Shown: positions 1 to 8,430, counted from the first letter of the stretch. The stretch: DNA of 50,682 nucleotides from Kiloniellaceae bacterium (GCA_021776135.1 JAJFGL010000032.1:1-50682), one strand, 5' to 3'. Notes: generated by a model not told the origin, from the sequence alone. Numbers and translations: made by a program.

Positions 1-1
1 G

Positions 2-421
2 ACCCTGTACTTCGAGGACCTGAGCCTCGGCATGACCGAGACCTACCCGAAGGAGGTCAAGTCTTCGGACGTGATCGGCTTCGCGGAGATCACCGGCGAC
101 CGCAACCCGATCCACCTGTCGGAGCATTTCGCCGCGCGCACACCCTTCAAGGGCCGCATCGCGCACGGGCTTTATACCGCCGGGCTGATCTCGGCCGTGA
201 TCGGGACGCGCCTGCCGGGACCCGGCGCCATCTATATCTCGCAGACGCTGCGGTTCCTGGCGCCGGTCAAGATCGGCGACACGGTCGAGGCCAGCGTGGA
301 GGTCGCCGCGCTGGACGAGCAAAGGCGGCGGGCGGAATTGTCATGCCGCTGTGTGGTCGGCGACACCCTGGTCCTGGAGGGCGAAGCCATCGTCAAGGTG
401 CCCCGGCGACAGGAAAACTAG
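2..421 (+). CDS. MaoC-family (R)-enoyl-CoA hydratase, 5' end outside the window
   Basis: Hot-dog-fold hydratase of the MaoC/PhaJ type, which hydrates trans-2-enoyl-CoA to (R)-3-hydroxyacyl-CoA in the cytoplasm. The hydratase-2 signature TGDRNPIHL is intact, with the catalytic Asp codon at 98-100 and His codon at 113-115. The frame is open from base 2, and the residues before the Met at 32 (TLYFEDLSLG) match the usual N-terminus of the family. That Met is therefore probably internal and the real start lies left of the window. About 139 residues are visible. It is too short for the two-domain mesaconyl-CoA hydratase of the ethylmalonyl-CoA pathway, so a role in polyhydroxyalkanoate or beta-oxidation metabolism is more likely; the substrate is not readable. 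It converges on the cupin gene with 6 bp between the stops. Confidence 0.85.
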   Translation, partial: TLYFEDLSLGMTETYPKEVKSSDVIGFAEITGDRNPIHLSEHFAARTPFKGRIAHGLYTAGLISAVIGTRLPGPGAIYISQTLRFLAPVKIGDTVEASVEVAALDEQRRRAELSCRCVVGDTLVLEGEAIVKVPRRQEN

Positions 422-427
422 AAAACG

Positions 428-982
428 TCAAGACGCGCGATACGCGTTATAGCGGCCCTCGGCTTCACTGAAGACCCGCCGCGTGGTTTCGATATTCCAG
501 GGCCGCTCGGCCAGGGTTTCGTGATCCCACTCGCTGCGCGGCTCCGCCGGATCGAAGAAATTGCCGCCGTAGACGTGCAGCGCGCAGGACATCTTTTCGA
601 TCGGGTTCAGGACCGAGTGGATGATGTCGCGGCCCAGGGTGCCGACGTCGCCGACGCCGAGCGACTTGGCGCCGGCCGCCTCGATCCCGCCATCGGTGCG
701 CCGCCAGAACACGTTGTCCTCCCGCCCGGCGTAGATGCCGATCGCCGCGAACATCTGGTGGTTGTGCGGGATCAGGCTCATGCAGGGCGCCCAAACGAAG
801 TTGATGACGGTGACGTCGTCCGACTTGTGCAAGAGGTCGATCCCGGCGTGCTTGGGCTCGCCCAGGGCGGCCAGGATACCGGCGGGGTCGGAGACCGCCT
901 CGGCCACCACCTCGCGCACGGCCTTTTGCCCCTCCGCGACCGCCCGCTTGCAGTCCTCGATGAATTGCGCCTTCTCGAACAC
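428..982 (-). CDS. Cupin / cysteine-dioxygenase-like metal-dependent protein
   Basis: A 184-residue protein resembling the predicted metal-dependent enzymes of the double-stranded beta-helix superfamily (COG5553, cysteine-dioxygenase-like). The motif [15 protein letters not shown] supplies the two histidines expected to bind a metal in cupin motif 1. A second His in HSVLNP and a third in ALHVYGG fit the second cupin motif. Cysteine dioxygenases place Fe(II) in such a three-His site, but this family has no firmly known substrate, so only a metal-cupin oxidoreductase-like role can be claimed. There is no signal peptide, so it should be cytoplasmic. It is divergent from the UbiD gene with about 150 bp between the starts. 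Confidence 0.75.
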   Translation of the reverse strand: MFEKAQFIEDCKRAVAEGQKAVREVVAEAVSDPAGILAALGEPKHAGIDLLHKSDDVTVINFVWAPCMSLIPHNHQMFAAIGIYAGREDNVFWRRTDGGIEAAGAKSLGVGDVGTLGRDIIHSVLNPIEKMSCALHVYGGNFFDPAEPRSEWDHETLAERPWNIETTRRVFSEAEGRYNAYRAS

Positions 983-1131
983 AGGTCTTGCCCTCCCCGT
1001 CGGCCTTCGATGCCCGGTCAGTCTATCGGCCTGGCGCCGCCGTTTCCACCGCCCTGCCCCGGCCTTCGCGCCGCTTTCAAGGCTCCCGGAGACGGGCTAG
1101 GCTCCCGGCGCAACCTCGGAGCCCGCAATCA

Positions 1132-2652
1132 ATGCCCTACGCCTCGCTACGCGATTTCATGACGCGGCTGGAAGCCGAGGGCCGCCTGGTGCGCGTGCGC
1201 GAGGCGGTCTCCCCGGTTCTGGAGATGACCGAGATCCAGACCCGCCTGCTGGCCGAGGGCGGCCCGGCGGTGTTGTTCGAGAACGTGGTGCGGGAGGATG
1301 GCACCCCCTATCCCATGCCGGTCCTGGTCAACCTGTTCGGCACGGTGGAGCGGGTCGCCTGGGGCATGGAGCGCGAGCCCCATCAGCTGCGCGAATTGGG
1401 CGAGACCCTGGCCTTTCTGCGCCAGCCGGAGCCACCGGGCGGCCTGCGCGACGCCTGGGACAAGATCCCGCTGCTGAAATCCATGCTGACCATGCGGCCC
1501 AAGACCACCAAGACCGCGCCGTGCCAGGAGGTCGTGCTCAAGGGCACCGATATCGACCTGACCGCCCTGCCGGTGCAGACCTGCTGGCCGGGGGAGCCGG
1601 CGCCGCTCATCACCTGGCCCCTGGTGGTGACCCAGGGCCCCAGCGCCGGGGCCAAGGGCGCCAAGCGCGAGGACGCCTTCAACCTGGGCATCTACCGCAT
1701 GCAGGTGACGGGCCCGAACACCACCCTCATGCGCTGGCTGCGCCACCGGGGCGGGGCCCAGCATCACGCCCGCTGGAAACAGGCCAAGGCTGAGCCTCTG
1801 CCCGTGGCGGCGGTCATCGGCGCCGATCCGGGCACCATTCTGGCCGCCGTGACTCCGGTGCCCGATACCCTGTCCGAGTATCACTTCGCCGGCCTGCTGC
1901 GCGGCGCGCGGGTCGAGCTGACCGACTGCAAGACCGTGCCCTTGAAGGTGCCGGCCCAGGCCGAAATCGTGATCGAGGGCCACGTCAGTCTCGAAGATTA
2001 TGGCGACGAAGGCCCTTACGGCGATCACACCGGCTACTACAATTCGGTCGAGACCTTCCCGGTCTTCACGGTCAGTGCCATCACCAGGCGCCGCGATCCC
2101 ATCTACCTCTCCACTTTCACCGGGCGGCCGCCGGACGAACCCTCGATCCTCGGCCTGGCCCTGAACGAGGTTTTCATTCCCCTGCTGCAACAGCAGTTTC
2201 CCGAGATCGTCGATTTCTACCTGCCGCCGGAAGGATGCAGCTACCGGGTCGCCGTGGTGTCGATCAAAAAGGCCTACCCCGGTCACGCCAAGCGGGTGAT
2301 GATGGCGGTCTGGTCCTACCTGCGCCAGTTCATGTACACCAAGTGGGTTATCGTCGTGGACGACGACATCGACGCGCGCAAGTGGGAAGACGTGATCTGG
2401 GCCATGAGCACCCGCATGGACCCGGCCCGCGACATCACCCTGATAGAAAACACCCCCATAGACTACCTGGACTTCGCCAGCCCGGAGAGCGGTCTCGGCT
2501 CCAAGATCGGCCTAGACGCCACCAACAAATGGCCCCCCGAAACCAGCCGCGAATGGGGCCGCGAGATACGTATGAGCGACGAGGTGGTGGAAGTGGTGAC
2601 GCGCAAGTGGGGGAAGTATGGGCTGCCAGGGAAGGGGGAGAGTATTTGGTGA
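1132..2652 (+). CDS. UbiD-family prenylated-FMN-dependent decarboxylase
   Basis: A 506-residue UbiD-family (de)carboxylase, which uses prenylated FMN to remove or add carboxyl groups on aromatic or alpha,beta-unsaturated acids. The catalytic Arg-Glu-Glu set is visible: R189 in NLGIYRMQ, and E288 and E293 in [12 protein letters not shown], with the five-residue spacing between the two Glu seen in characterised members. The start at 1132 (MPYASLRDF) is chosen because the frame upstream to 988 has no family resemblance and 506 residues suits the family. No ubiX-type prenyltransferase is present in the window. Ubiquinone synthesis versus catabolism of an aromatic acid cannot be decided. A decayed copy of its last 50 codons lies at 6121-6280, on the far side of the AT-rich island. 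Confidence 0.9.
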   Translation: MPYASLRDFMTRLEAEGRLVRVREAVSPVLEMTEIQTRLLAEGGPAVLFENVVREDGTPYPMPVLVNLFGTVERVAWGMEREPHQLRELGETLAFLRQPEPPGGLRDAWDKIPLLKSMLTMRPKTTKTAPCQEVVLKGTDIDLTALPVQTCWPGEPAPLITWPLVVTQGPSAGAKGAKREDAFNLGIYRMQVTGPNTTLMRWLRHRGGAQHHARWKQAKAEPLPVAAVIGADPGTILAAVTPVPDTLSEYHFAGLLRGARVELTDCKTVPLKVPAQAEIVIEGHVSLEDYGDEGPYGDHTGYYNSVETFPVFTVSAITRRRDPIYLSTFTGRPPDEPSILGLALNEVFIPLLQQQFPEIVDFYLPPEGCSYRVAVVSIKKAYPGHAKRVMMAVWSYLRQFMYTKWVIVVDDDIDARKWEDVIWAMSTRMDPARDITLIENTPIDYLDFASPESGLGSKIGLDATNKWPPETSREWGREIRMSDEVVEVVTRKWGKYGLPGKGESIW

Positions 2653-2719
2653 GGGGGGGCTCGATTAAAGAGGCCGCATCATAGACAATTAAACGATATT
2701 CCCAGTAAGGTATAATGTC

Positions 2720-3670
2720 CTACCCGAGCAGGAGTTCGCTATAGCTTGGACAAAACCGATAGATTCTAGCGAAAGCATCAAACTCCTTCTTACCAATTCC
2801 TATTGCTTTTACCTTTTCGAAGTCTGCCGACGGCATGGCGCTTTCCAAATGATAACGCTCCTTACGTGTAAGAACGGGCACATTGATAGAAAATGGCTCC
2901 TTACCAAATTCTCGTACGATATAGTATGCGCCACTATCTTTCACTCGATCAAGGAATGTAGATTCTTTCGCCCCCCCTATTTGTCCGCCAACTGTAATCA
3001 TCTTATGACCATCAGAATAGACAAAGCTAATACAGGGAAGGAATTGCGCATTGCATCGACCAGAGACACCTTCTCGGAAAGCTAGTGTGAGTATATCTAT
3101 AGTTCGTCGATATAGTTTGGCATTAGCAAAATCGCTTATCTTCCAGGAAGGGTCCCATAAATCTCCAGCTTGTTCTTTATAAAATTCAAAGTTGTCAACG
3201 GAACCATTGGACCCCTTGTGCGGTTCAACGTCGATTGTGACGAACACAAAAGATTCTGTTCGTAGATGATTCACTGCACTAACAACATCATTTATCATGT
3301 CGCGCGACAGTCGATAATCGTAGTCATGCCAGACAATGTGTTTCTCGTCTCTATCTAAGTGAGGGACATACTCTCCAATTGGCATGAACTCCAAATCAAT
3401 ATTGTCATAGGGGCAGTTAAATCGAATACGTTGCTCAATATCTTCATCTCTCTCTACTGATGCCATTTTATCTATTCCGAGAAATTTATGAAATAATGTG
3501 TGATCGATAAAATGCACTGATCCCATGCCTGTGTATCGGAATTCTTCTACAGGAACACCACAGCCAGCTAATCGCCGAAAAAAATCTAGCAGCATACGTC
3601 TTTCAACTTGCTTGGATGGCCTTAAATCATAAGCAACTTTCAAATAGCTCTGCGCGCTGCTTTGGATCAT
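2720..3670 (-). CDS. Uncharacterised Rossmann / methyltransferase-like protein of the AT-rich operon
   Basis: Third gene of the operon, 316 residues, function unknown. Visible features are a basic N-terminal block LRPSKQVERR (residues 16-25), a possible nucleotide- or SAM-binding loop YTGMGS (46-51), an acidic residue after the next predicted strand (E73 in SVERD) and an HDYDYRLS block near 115-122. The order of glycine-rich loop, acidic strand end and later Asp suggests a class I methyltransferase-like Rossmann fold. I recall similar proteins being labelled putative O-methyltransferase, but no catalytic motif proves activity. Its start overlaps the ATPase stop by one base (TAATG), which implies translational coupling. 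Codon use is AT-rich, like its two partners and unlike the flanks. No nuclease motif was seen. It could be an effector, a sensor or a second modification enzyme. Confidence 0.8.
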   Translation of the reverse strand: MIQSSAQSYLKVAYDLRPSKQVERRMLLDFFRRLAGCGVPVEEFRYTGMGSVHFIDHTLFHKFLGIDKMASVERDEDIEQRIRFNCPYDNIDLEFMPIGEYVPHLDRDEKHIVWHDYDYRLSRDMINDVVSAVNHLRTESFVFVTIDVEPHKGSNGSVDNFEFYKEQAGDLWDPSWKISDFANAKLYRRTIDILTLAFREGVSGRCNAQFLPCISFVYSDGHKMITVGGQIGGAKESTFLDRVKDSGAYYIVREFGKEPFSINVPVLTRKERYHLESAMPSADFEKVKAIGIGKKEFDAFARIYRFCPSYSELLLG

Positions 3671-5025
3671 TATTTTTCGCTCTCATTTTCTAAAAAATAC
3701 ATTAGAGCATGCAAACCTACTTTGCCGGCAGATTGGTTGGAATCGCCAATCACACGTTTCGCACGAGAAATATTTGTTGATTCCGTCTTATATTGAACAT
3801 TGGTCATCCTCGTTTTCTTTGTTATCTGTTGCGATGTGGAAAACCGTCTGGGCGAACCACCAAAAAGTTGGGATAATTGAACTGGTTTTAATGCTGTGGC
3901 AAGTACCCTCTCGCGAACATCTAAATTATCAGTGTTTTCTGAAGATACCGGGATGGACGAATAGCGTTTGTCAAGAAAACTAATTACCTGCCTTGCATCC
4001 GTTGCCATGCGCTCTCGAATGTTTTGATAAACGGGCATTTCCGCGTTAATCCCACGCTTAGTTGTCGTCCAAGGTAGCGTCTCTGGGTCATCTGATAGAA
4101 ATAAAACCACACCGATAAACCCTCGATGCTTTGGCTGAAACATTGGTAGTGCGCGCGAACCCCAACCTGATAATTCTGTCTTATCGGCAAAAACTACCAC
4201 CCGGCCATTACAAAGAACATACCATCCGGCAGTGCTCCCTCGCCAGCTACCGCTCATAAGTTTCTGAAGCCCTGCTACAATAGTTATTTCAACATTTTCA
4301 TATTTCTCCCTTGAAATAGAAGTCTGCGCCTCGTCAGAATTACTGATAGGTATGTCGTGTGCCTCAACCTTAGTGCCGTTGAGTTCAACTCTAACAAATC
4401 TATCAATAAATAACGAATATGACCTACCAATGGAATCCGCTAGTCGGGTTTCAAGCGAACCACTTTTAAATCTTTGAACAGATGCCGGTGTAATTTTTTT
4501 TATACAAATTGATGTTCCTGCGTCTTCGACGTTCTCTGCTGCCGGAATTTCCTCAATAGGAAACCTCCAATCGCCTTGTTCTTTTTCCCAAGTATCAACA
4601 TTGATTTTTACCTTGAACCCAGAGGTTAAAGTCCTTGATACGATCTCGATATCGCGCCCTATTTTAAATACGGCACGCTTTAAGCCAATTCCATAGACAC
4701 TGAGTCGTGAGTCTGGCGGTTTACTCTGAGAACCGAATCGAAATACAAAATCTTTGGCATCTCTTATATCAATTCCGCCACAATTGTCTTTTATCGAAAA
4801 ACTATCGTCACCGAACCAAACACTGATCGTTTGGTCAATCTGCCCAATTCCACGACTTCTCCCTAGTGTTGTAACTAAAGACTGAAGATCGATATCCTTA
4901 TGTCGAATGATAGAATCGATTGCGTTATCGATCAGGTCGAGAACAGCATCTTCCAATCGGATATCTCTCGTCAGCATCTCAATAAAAAAACGTTTCGCTG
5001 GTGTCGCGTCTGCATATTCAACCAT
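3670..5025 (-). CDS. GHKL-family (MORC/MutL/Hsp90-like) ATPase
   Basis: A 451-residue GHKL ATPase. The N-box LDLIDNAIDS (residues 29-38), the G1 box DNCGG (80-84) and the G2 region YGIGLKRAVFKIG (111-123) build the Bergerat ATP-binding fold in the N-terminal third. WTTTKRGIN further on looks like the S5-domain lysine loop that contacts ATP gamma-phosphate in MutL, Hsp90 and MORC proteins. The C-terminal third is not recognised. Bacterial MORC-like GHKL proteins linked to methyltransferase genes were described by Iyer, Abhiman and Aravind in 2008 as part of restriction-modification-like systems. Here the gene lies between a DNA methyltransferase (8-bp overlap, 5018-5025) and the uncharacterised 316-residue protein (1-bp overlap), so the three are one operon. 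A DNA clamp or switch that acts on unmethylated DNA is an inference. Confidence 0.85.
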   Translation of the reverse strand: MVEYADATPAKRFFIEMLTRDIRLEDAVLDLIDNAIDSIIRHKDIDLQSLVTTLGRSRGIGQIDQTISVWFGDDSFSIKDNCGGIDIRDAKDFVFRFGSQSKPPDSRLSVYGIGLKRAVFKIGRDIEIVSRTLTSGFKVKINVDTWEKEQGDWRFPIEEIPAAENVEDAGTSICIKKITPASVQRFKSGSLETRLADSIGRSYSLFIDRFVRVELNGTKVEAHDIPISNSDEAQTSISREKYENVEITIVAGLQKLMSGSWRGSTAGWYVLCNGRVVVFADKTELSGWGSRALPMFQPKHRGFIGVVLFLSDDPETLPWTTTKRGINAEMPVYQNIRERMATDARQVISFLDKRYSSIPVSSENTDNLDVRERVLATALKPVQLSQLFGGSPRRFSTSQQITKKTRMTNVQYKTESTNISRAKRVIGDSNQSAGKVGLHALMYFLENESEK

Positions 5026-5818
5026 TTACACTCTCCTGAGTCGTGAAAGCGCCTGACAGTCGCTCGGAAATAATTTTTGTATTTTCAGGCAAGATATCAC
5101 CGACAATAAAATTCATTTCATTCTTTAGGGCAGCAACAGCTCCGGCACCGCTACCAGCGAATGGGTCAACGTACATCATCCCTGGAGCGCCACTAATAGA
5201 AAGCACTCTATTAAATAACCCGATTGGAAGTTCATTTGGACGCCGGTGTTTCTTGTTTCCGTGCCGTACAGGACTCAGATCGTCCCAGATATCACTAAGA
5301 TTGATCCCCTTCTCCTCGATGATACTGCGATAGCCACCATAATCGCGGACAAATTCTCCGCATTTACGGCACCGTAGTGGGTTAATTTTTGGTCGAATAA
5401 ACTGCTGTGGTGCCCCCTTTGTAAAATAGAGTAATGCATAGTGCGCAGGATACAGTCGCAATCCACGAGCGAACCCATTTTTCATCGATACGCTAATCCA
5501 GTGGCGGAAAATCAATGACTGGTCCACATATGCGCCAAATCGAATCGCCCAAGCTGGTAAATGGTAGATATATAGGGCTCCACCAGGCTTCAGTGCTATT
5601 ATCGAAAGATCAATAACGCGCTTCAACCAATACTGATACTCCTCCTCAGGCTTATTATCTAAATCAAGTGTCTCAGAGTAGCGTTTCCCAAGATTGAATG
5701 GCGGATCAAGGAATACAATATCCGCGCTTTCTGGTCCGATCTTATTAAGTAAATCAAAAACATCGGCACAATAGATGTTTCCTGAGTACCCATTCTCTTC
5801 AACTGTACAATAACGCAT
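5018..5818 (-). CDS. Beta-class DNA amino-methyltransferase (N4-cytosine or N6-adenine)
   Basis: A 266-residue site-specific DNA methyltransferase. The catalytic motif IV (DPPFNLG, residues 38-44) precedes the SAM-binding motif I (DPFAGSGAG, 218-226), which is the beta-class order. The segment SPVRHGNKKHRRPNELP before motif I is typical of these enzymes. Target base and recognition sequence cannot be read from sequence. A CxxC pair (C150, C153) may be part of a metal knuckle. It is the first gene of the island operon, with a good ribosome site (GAGGTGA) just before the ATG, and it overlaps the ATPase gene by 8 bp. No restriction nuclease is recognisable in the operon, so it is not a conventional R-M pair. 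Base composition is much more AT-rich than the flanking chromosome, which points to horizontal transfer. Confidence 0.9.
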   Translation of the reverse strand: MRYCTVEENGYSGNIYCADVFDLLNKIGPESADIVFLDPPFNLGKRYSETLDLDNKPEEEYQYWLKRVIDLSIIALKPGGALYIYHLPAWAIRFGAYVDQSLIFRHWISVSMKNGFARGLRLYPAHYALLYFTKGAPQQFIRPKINPLRCRKCGEFVRDYGGYRSIIEEKGINLSDIWDDLSPVRHGNKKHRRPNELPIGLFNRVLSISGAPGMMYVDPFAGSGAGAVAALKNEMNFIVGDILPENTKIISERLSGAFTTQESVNG

Positions 5819-5998
5819 ACGTCACCTCAATTTATGTCTTCGAAGATACCCTAACCCATCGCGTAACCAGGATCCAGATGTTTGAGGGACGCTTCGGGGA
5901 AGAACTGTGAAATAAGTAATTTTCATTGTTCCTAGACTCAAAACGGACTTTTAGTTTGACTGGATCTTTGTTTTCTTGTGCGGTCCTTAGCGGGTTAT

Positions 5999-6024
5999 CA
6001 CAAAATCCGTGAGGGATTTTTGTG
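5999..6024. repeat. Hairpin in the right flank of the AT-rich island
   Basis: CACAAAATCC and GGATTTTTGTG form a near-perfect inverted repeat around a five-base loop (GTGAG). It lies about 180 bp upstream of the methyltransferase start, near the switch from AT-rich to GC-rich DNA. There is no T-run, so it is not a clear terminator. It could be an operator or an island-end relic. Confidence 0.45.
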
Positions 6025-6120
6025 CGCGGTGCCCGAGCATCCCCATTTTACCACCCCAGGCGAGATAGGGAGTGATTTTCCCCCTATCCCCCATCTTGAC
6101 GCCGCGCGCCGCGCCTTAAT

Positions 6121-6280
6121 CCGGCCTCAGCTCCAACAATGGCCTGGACGCCAATGGCAAATGCCCCTCCGAAACCCGGCGGGCGTGGGGCGCCAAGGCC
6201 GCCATGAGCGGGCGGTGGAGCAAGTGACCCGCAAGCGTGCGAGCTATGGACTGCCGGGGAGGGGGAAGAGTATAGGGTGA
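6121..6280 (+). pseudogene. Decayed 3' end of a second UbiD-family gene
   Basis: Translation gives GLDANGKCPSETRRAWG and, after a frameshift near 6210, EQVTRKRASYGLPGRGKSIG followed by a stop. These match in order the last 50 residues of the intact UbiD protein ([17 protein letters not shown], then [19 protein letters not shown]). DNA similarity to 2490-2652 is obvious by eye but clearly diverged, roughly three bases in four, so this is an old paralogue remnant and not a fresh target-site duplication. No other part of a second ubiD is present. The AT-rich operon sits between the two copies, which suggests that it replaced the body of the second gene. Confidence 0.8.
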
Positions 6281-6360
6281 GGGTGGCGACGTTTCGGCGC
6301 GGCGGGGGGTGCCCGTGCGGCATCTGCCTTGCCCGCCGGCTTGCGATGGAGACGCATGGA

Positions 6361-7518
6361 ATGCACGCGCTGACCAGAAGGCACACGGCGGAGTTTCAGG
6401 CCCGGCTTAGGGATGCCGGCGTGGACCTGGCCGTTATCACCGACGAGAGCTCCATCGCTTATCTGGCCGGGTTCTGGGGCTATTTGTCAGTGGAATTTGG
6501 GCGGCCGACATTTCTGCTCGTGCGCCCGGACGCGGCGCCCGTGGTCATCACGCCGGCGATGGAAAGCGAAATGGTCTCGGCCATGACCTGGGTCGATGAC
6601 GTGATGACCTGGGAAGACGCCGGCGCGCGGCGGTGGGAAAGCGTCTTGGCGCGGGCCTTGGGCGAAAAACCGGGCCGTATCGGCATTGAGGCCGCCGCCT
6701 TGCCGCCGATTGTGCGCGCCTGGTTCGACGACGCCATGCCGGGAACGAAGCTTCGCGATATCTCCGGCCTGCTCGGCGCCATGCGGACAATCAAGTCGCG
6801 CGAGGAAATCGAGATCATGGCCCAGGCGGGCCAGATCGCCGGGGCCATGATGCGGGCGGCCGAGGGCGCGCTCGCCCAGGGCGTGCCGGAGTACGAAGTG
6901 GCCCTCGCGGTGATCCAGGCCGGCACCCGCGCGGCGGCCGGTTTTCTCACCGGTAAGGGGTGGGAAGCCTTCATCTCGCCGATGATCCATAACCTGCAGA
7001 TCATGCAATCCGGCCGCGACACTTCCATGGTTCACCGCCGCGCCAGCGTGAAAGCCTTGGAAAAGGGCGACCCGGTTTACTTCTGCTTTTGCAACATGGC
7101 GCAGTTCAAGCAATACAAGCTGGGCTTCGACCGCATGTTTTTTCTCCAGCAGGTTTCCGGCGAGGCGGCGCGCGTGCAGCAGGCGGCCATAGACGCGCAA
7201 CAAGCGGCCATCGCGGCGATCCGGCCGGGCGTCACGGCCGAATCCATCGCCGGGGCGGCCAACGAGATCTACCGCGAACGCGGTTACGAGACCGGCTATC
7301 GAACCGGCCGTTCCATCGGCATGTCATACCTCGAGGCGCCGGAACTGAAAGCCGGCGACACGACGATCCTGCGGCCGGGCATGACCTTCGCGGTCGATGG
7401 CGGCATCTCCGTGGATGGAAAACTCGGCGGCCGGATCGGCGATTCCGTCGTCGTGACCGAAACCGGCAGCGATTACCTCACGAACTACCCGCGCGAAGTT
7501 CTGGTGGTGGACCGCTGA
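6361..7518 (+). CDS. Creatinase-like M24 family protein (metal ligands lost)
   Basis: A 385-residue pita-bread-fold protein of the M24 family. The N-terminal creatinase domain (VDLAVITDESSIAYLAGF) is followed by the C-terminal catalytic domain. The metal ligands of aminopeptidases are missing: the usual Asp pair is replaced in GDPVYFCFCNMAQFKQY, the His loop reads TGRSIGMSYLEAPE, and the first Glu is Asp in RPGMTFAVDGG. His225 in QSGRDTSMVH aligns with the catalytic His of creatinase (QSGxxTxxxH). A metal-independent amidinohydrolase or related C-N hydrolase is therefore more likely than a peptidase; the substrate is unknown. The start at 6361 follows a GGAG at good spacing. The frame extends to 6277, but that part overlaps the ubiD remnant and has no family match. 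Confidence 0.8.
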   Translation: MHALTRRHTAEFQARLRDAGVDLAVITDESSIAYLAGFWGYLSVEFGRPTFLLVRPDAAPVVITPAMESEMVSAMTWVDDVMTWEDAGARRWESVLARALGEKPGRIGIEAAALPPIVRAWFDDAMPGTKLRDISGLLGAMRTIKSREEIEIMAQAGQIAGAMMRAAEGALAQGVPEYEVALAVIQAGTRAAAGFLTGKGWEAFISPMIHNLQIMQSGRDTSMVHRRASVKALEKGDPVYFCFCNMAQFKQYKLGFDRMFFLQQVSGEAARVQQAAIDAQQAAIAAIRPGVTAESIAGAANEIYRERGYETGYRTGRSIGMSYLEAPELKAGDTTILRPGMTFAVDGGISVDGKLGGRIGDSVVVTETGSDYLTNYPREVLVVDR

Positions 7519-7694
7519 GCCATGCGCGGCGGCGCGTTTTCCGGGCAGGTGGCGAAGCTGGCGCGCACGCGGCACAGCCATCCCATCAATTGCGAAAACC
7601 GCCCTTTCGTGCTAGGTGTAATGCCGTTTTCGACAACCTGACGCGGCGGCGCCACGATCTTGCGTGCGCATGCGGCCTTTGGGGAGGTGTTGTC

Positions 7695-8171
7695 ATGTTC
7701 CGGTCTCGGTCGATCGTTCTATTTCTCGCTCTCTTCGTGGCGGCTTGCGGGACGGCACCGGGGGATCGGGCTATTTCGGGCGGCGGGATTGGCGCTGCGG
7801 CGGGGGCGGTGATTGGGGCGGTCACCGGCCTGACGGTGTTGGAGGGCGCCTTGATCGGCACCGGGCTTGGCGCGGCCTTCGGCGGTTTCACGGACCCCGA
7901 TACGGTCAACCTGGGCGAGCCGATCTGGAAACGCTATTCGACGACCCCAAACGCGCAATCATCCGGCGCGCCCAAGACCTCGAATCTGGTCGCGGCGACC
8001 CAGGCCAATCTGACCCGGCTCGGTTACCGGCCCGGTCCGGTCGATGGCCGCTACGGCCCCCAAACGGGCGAAGCGATCCGGCAATATCAGCGCGACCACG
8101 GCCTGCCCGTCGACGGCAAGCTGTCCGGCCAAGTCGCCTTGAAGATCGAGAACCGGGCCGCCGGGCTGTAG
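7695..8171 (+). CDS. Lipoprotein with glycine-zipper and peptidoglycan-binding domain
   Basis: A 158-residue envelope protein. The signal sequence ends in the lipobox VAAC (Cys17). A Gly/Ala-rich segment (about residues 27-60, SGGGIGAAAGAVIGAV) is a glycine-zipper-like membrane-associated hairpin. The C-terminus (about 95-155) is a PG_binding_1 repeat with the characteristic ANLTRLGYRPGPVDGRYG and AIRQYQRDHGLPVDG. It probably anchors in the outer membrane and contacts the cell wall. The start at 7695 has a strong GGGGAGG site 8 bases upstream. The same frame is open far upstream inside the M24 gene, but that stretch is antisense-like shadow. It looks monocistronic. Confidence 0.85.
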   Translation: MFRSRSIVLFLALFVAACGTAPGDRAISGGGIGAAAGAVIGAVTGLTVLEGALIGTGLGAAFGGFTDPDTVNLGEPIWKRYSTTPNAQSSGAPKTSNLVAATQANLTRLGYRPGPVDGRYGPQTGEAIRQYQRDHGLPVDGKLSGQVALKIENRAAGL

Positions 8172-8193
8172 GAACGCACTACCGCCCCACGCC

Positions 8194-8222
8194 TTGACGC
8201 CACGTCCCCCGCCGCCTATTGC
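8194..8222 (+). promoter_or_regulatory. Promoter-like sequence resembling the leuA promoter
   Basis: TTGACG, a 17-base spacer and TATTGC. The spacer ends in the same CCCCCGCCGCC string as the candidate leuA promoter 237 bp downstream. It starts just after the lipoprotein gene and would read over the small minus-strand gene towards leuA. It may be a second leuA promoter or a duplicated fragment. Confidence 0.35.
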
Positions 8223-8332
8223 ACGGCCGCAGTTTGGAAGATGCCCAGAAACCATAGGACCGCAAGGACCGCGGCGATGGCGGCCATGGCGCCCGTTGTC
8301 CAATAAATCGTGCTCTTGTTTTCCGGTGTCAT
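8216..8332 (-). CDS. Small single-span membrane protein
   Basis: A 38-residue protein starting MTPENKSTIYWTTG, then one hydrophobic helix (about residues 15-34, AMAAIAAVLAVLWFLGIF). The start at 8332 is chosen because a GGAGG lies 8 bases upstream; the frame extends further but without a better site. Small one-helix proteins of this type are common in Alphaproteobacteria and have no assigned role. It sits alone between the lipoprotein and leuA. Size makes the call uncertain, but the ribosome site and clean helix support a real gene. Confidence 0.6.
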   Translation of the reverse strand: MTPENKSTIYWTTGAMAAIAAVLAVLWFLGIFQTAAVQ

Positions 8333-8430
8333 GGTGGAACCCTCCATATCGAGATGCCCCCCAAAGGTTAACGCGATTCTAGCCCTTTTTTCGGAAAAAT
8401 CCAAGAAGAAGCGCGCCCTCTCCCCCCATC

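Noticed and set aside
2-421. MaoC protein as the mesaconyl-CoA hydratase of the ethylmalonyl-CoA pathway
   Set aside because: That enzyme has two hot-dog domains and about 340 residues; this one has a single domain of about 140.
1147-2286. Long antisense frame opposite ubiD, and similar ones opposite ggt, mcd, emrA and leuA
   Set aside because: Low-complexity translations with no family resemblance. Such frames are expected opposite GC-rich genes with G/C third positions.
5018-5818. Conventional type II R-M system in the AT-rich island
   Set aside because: No nuclease motif was found in the two partner proteins.
2490-6280. The ubiD 3'-end copies as att-type direct repeats of an integrated element
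   Set aside because: The copies are too diverged and one is frameshifted; no integrase gene is present between them.
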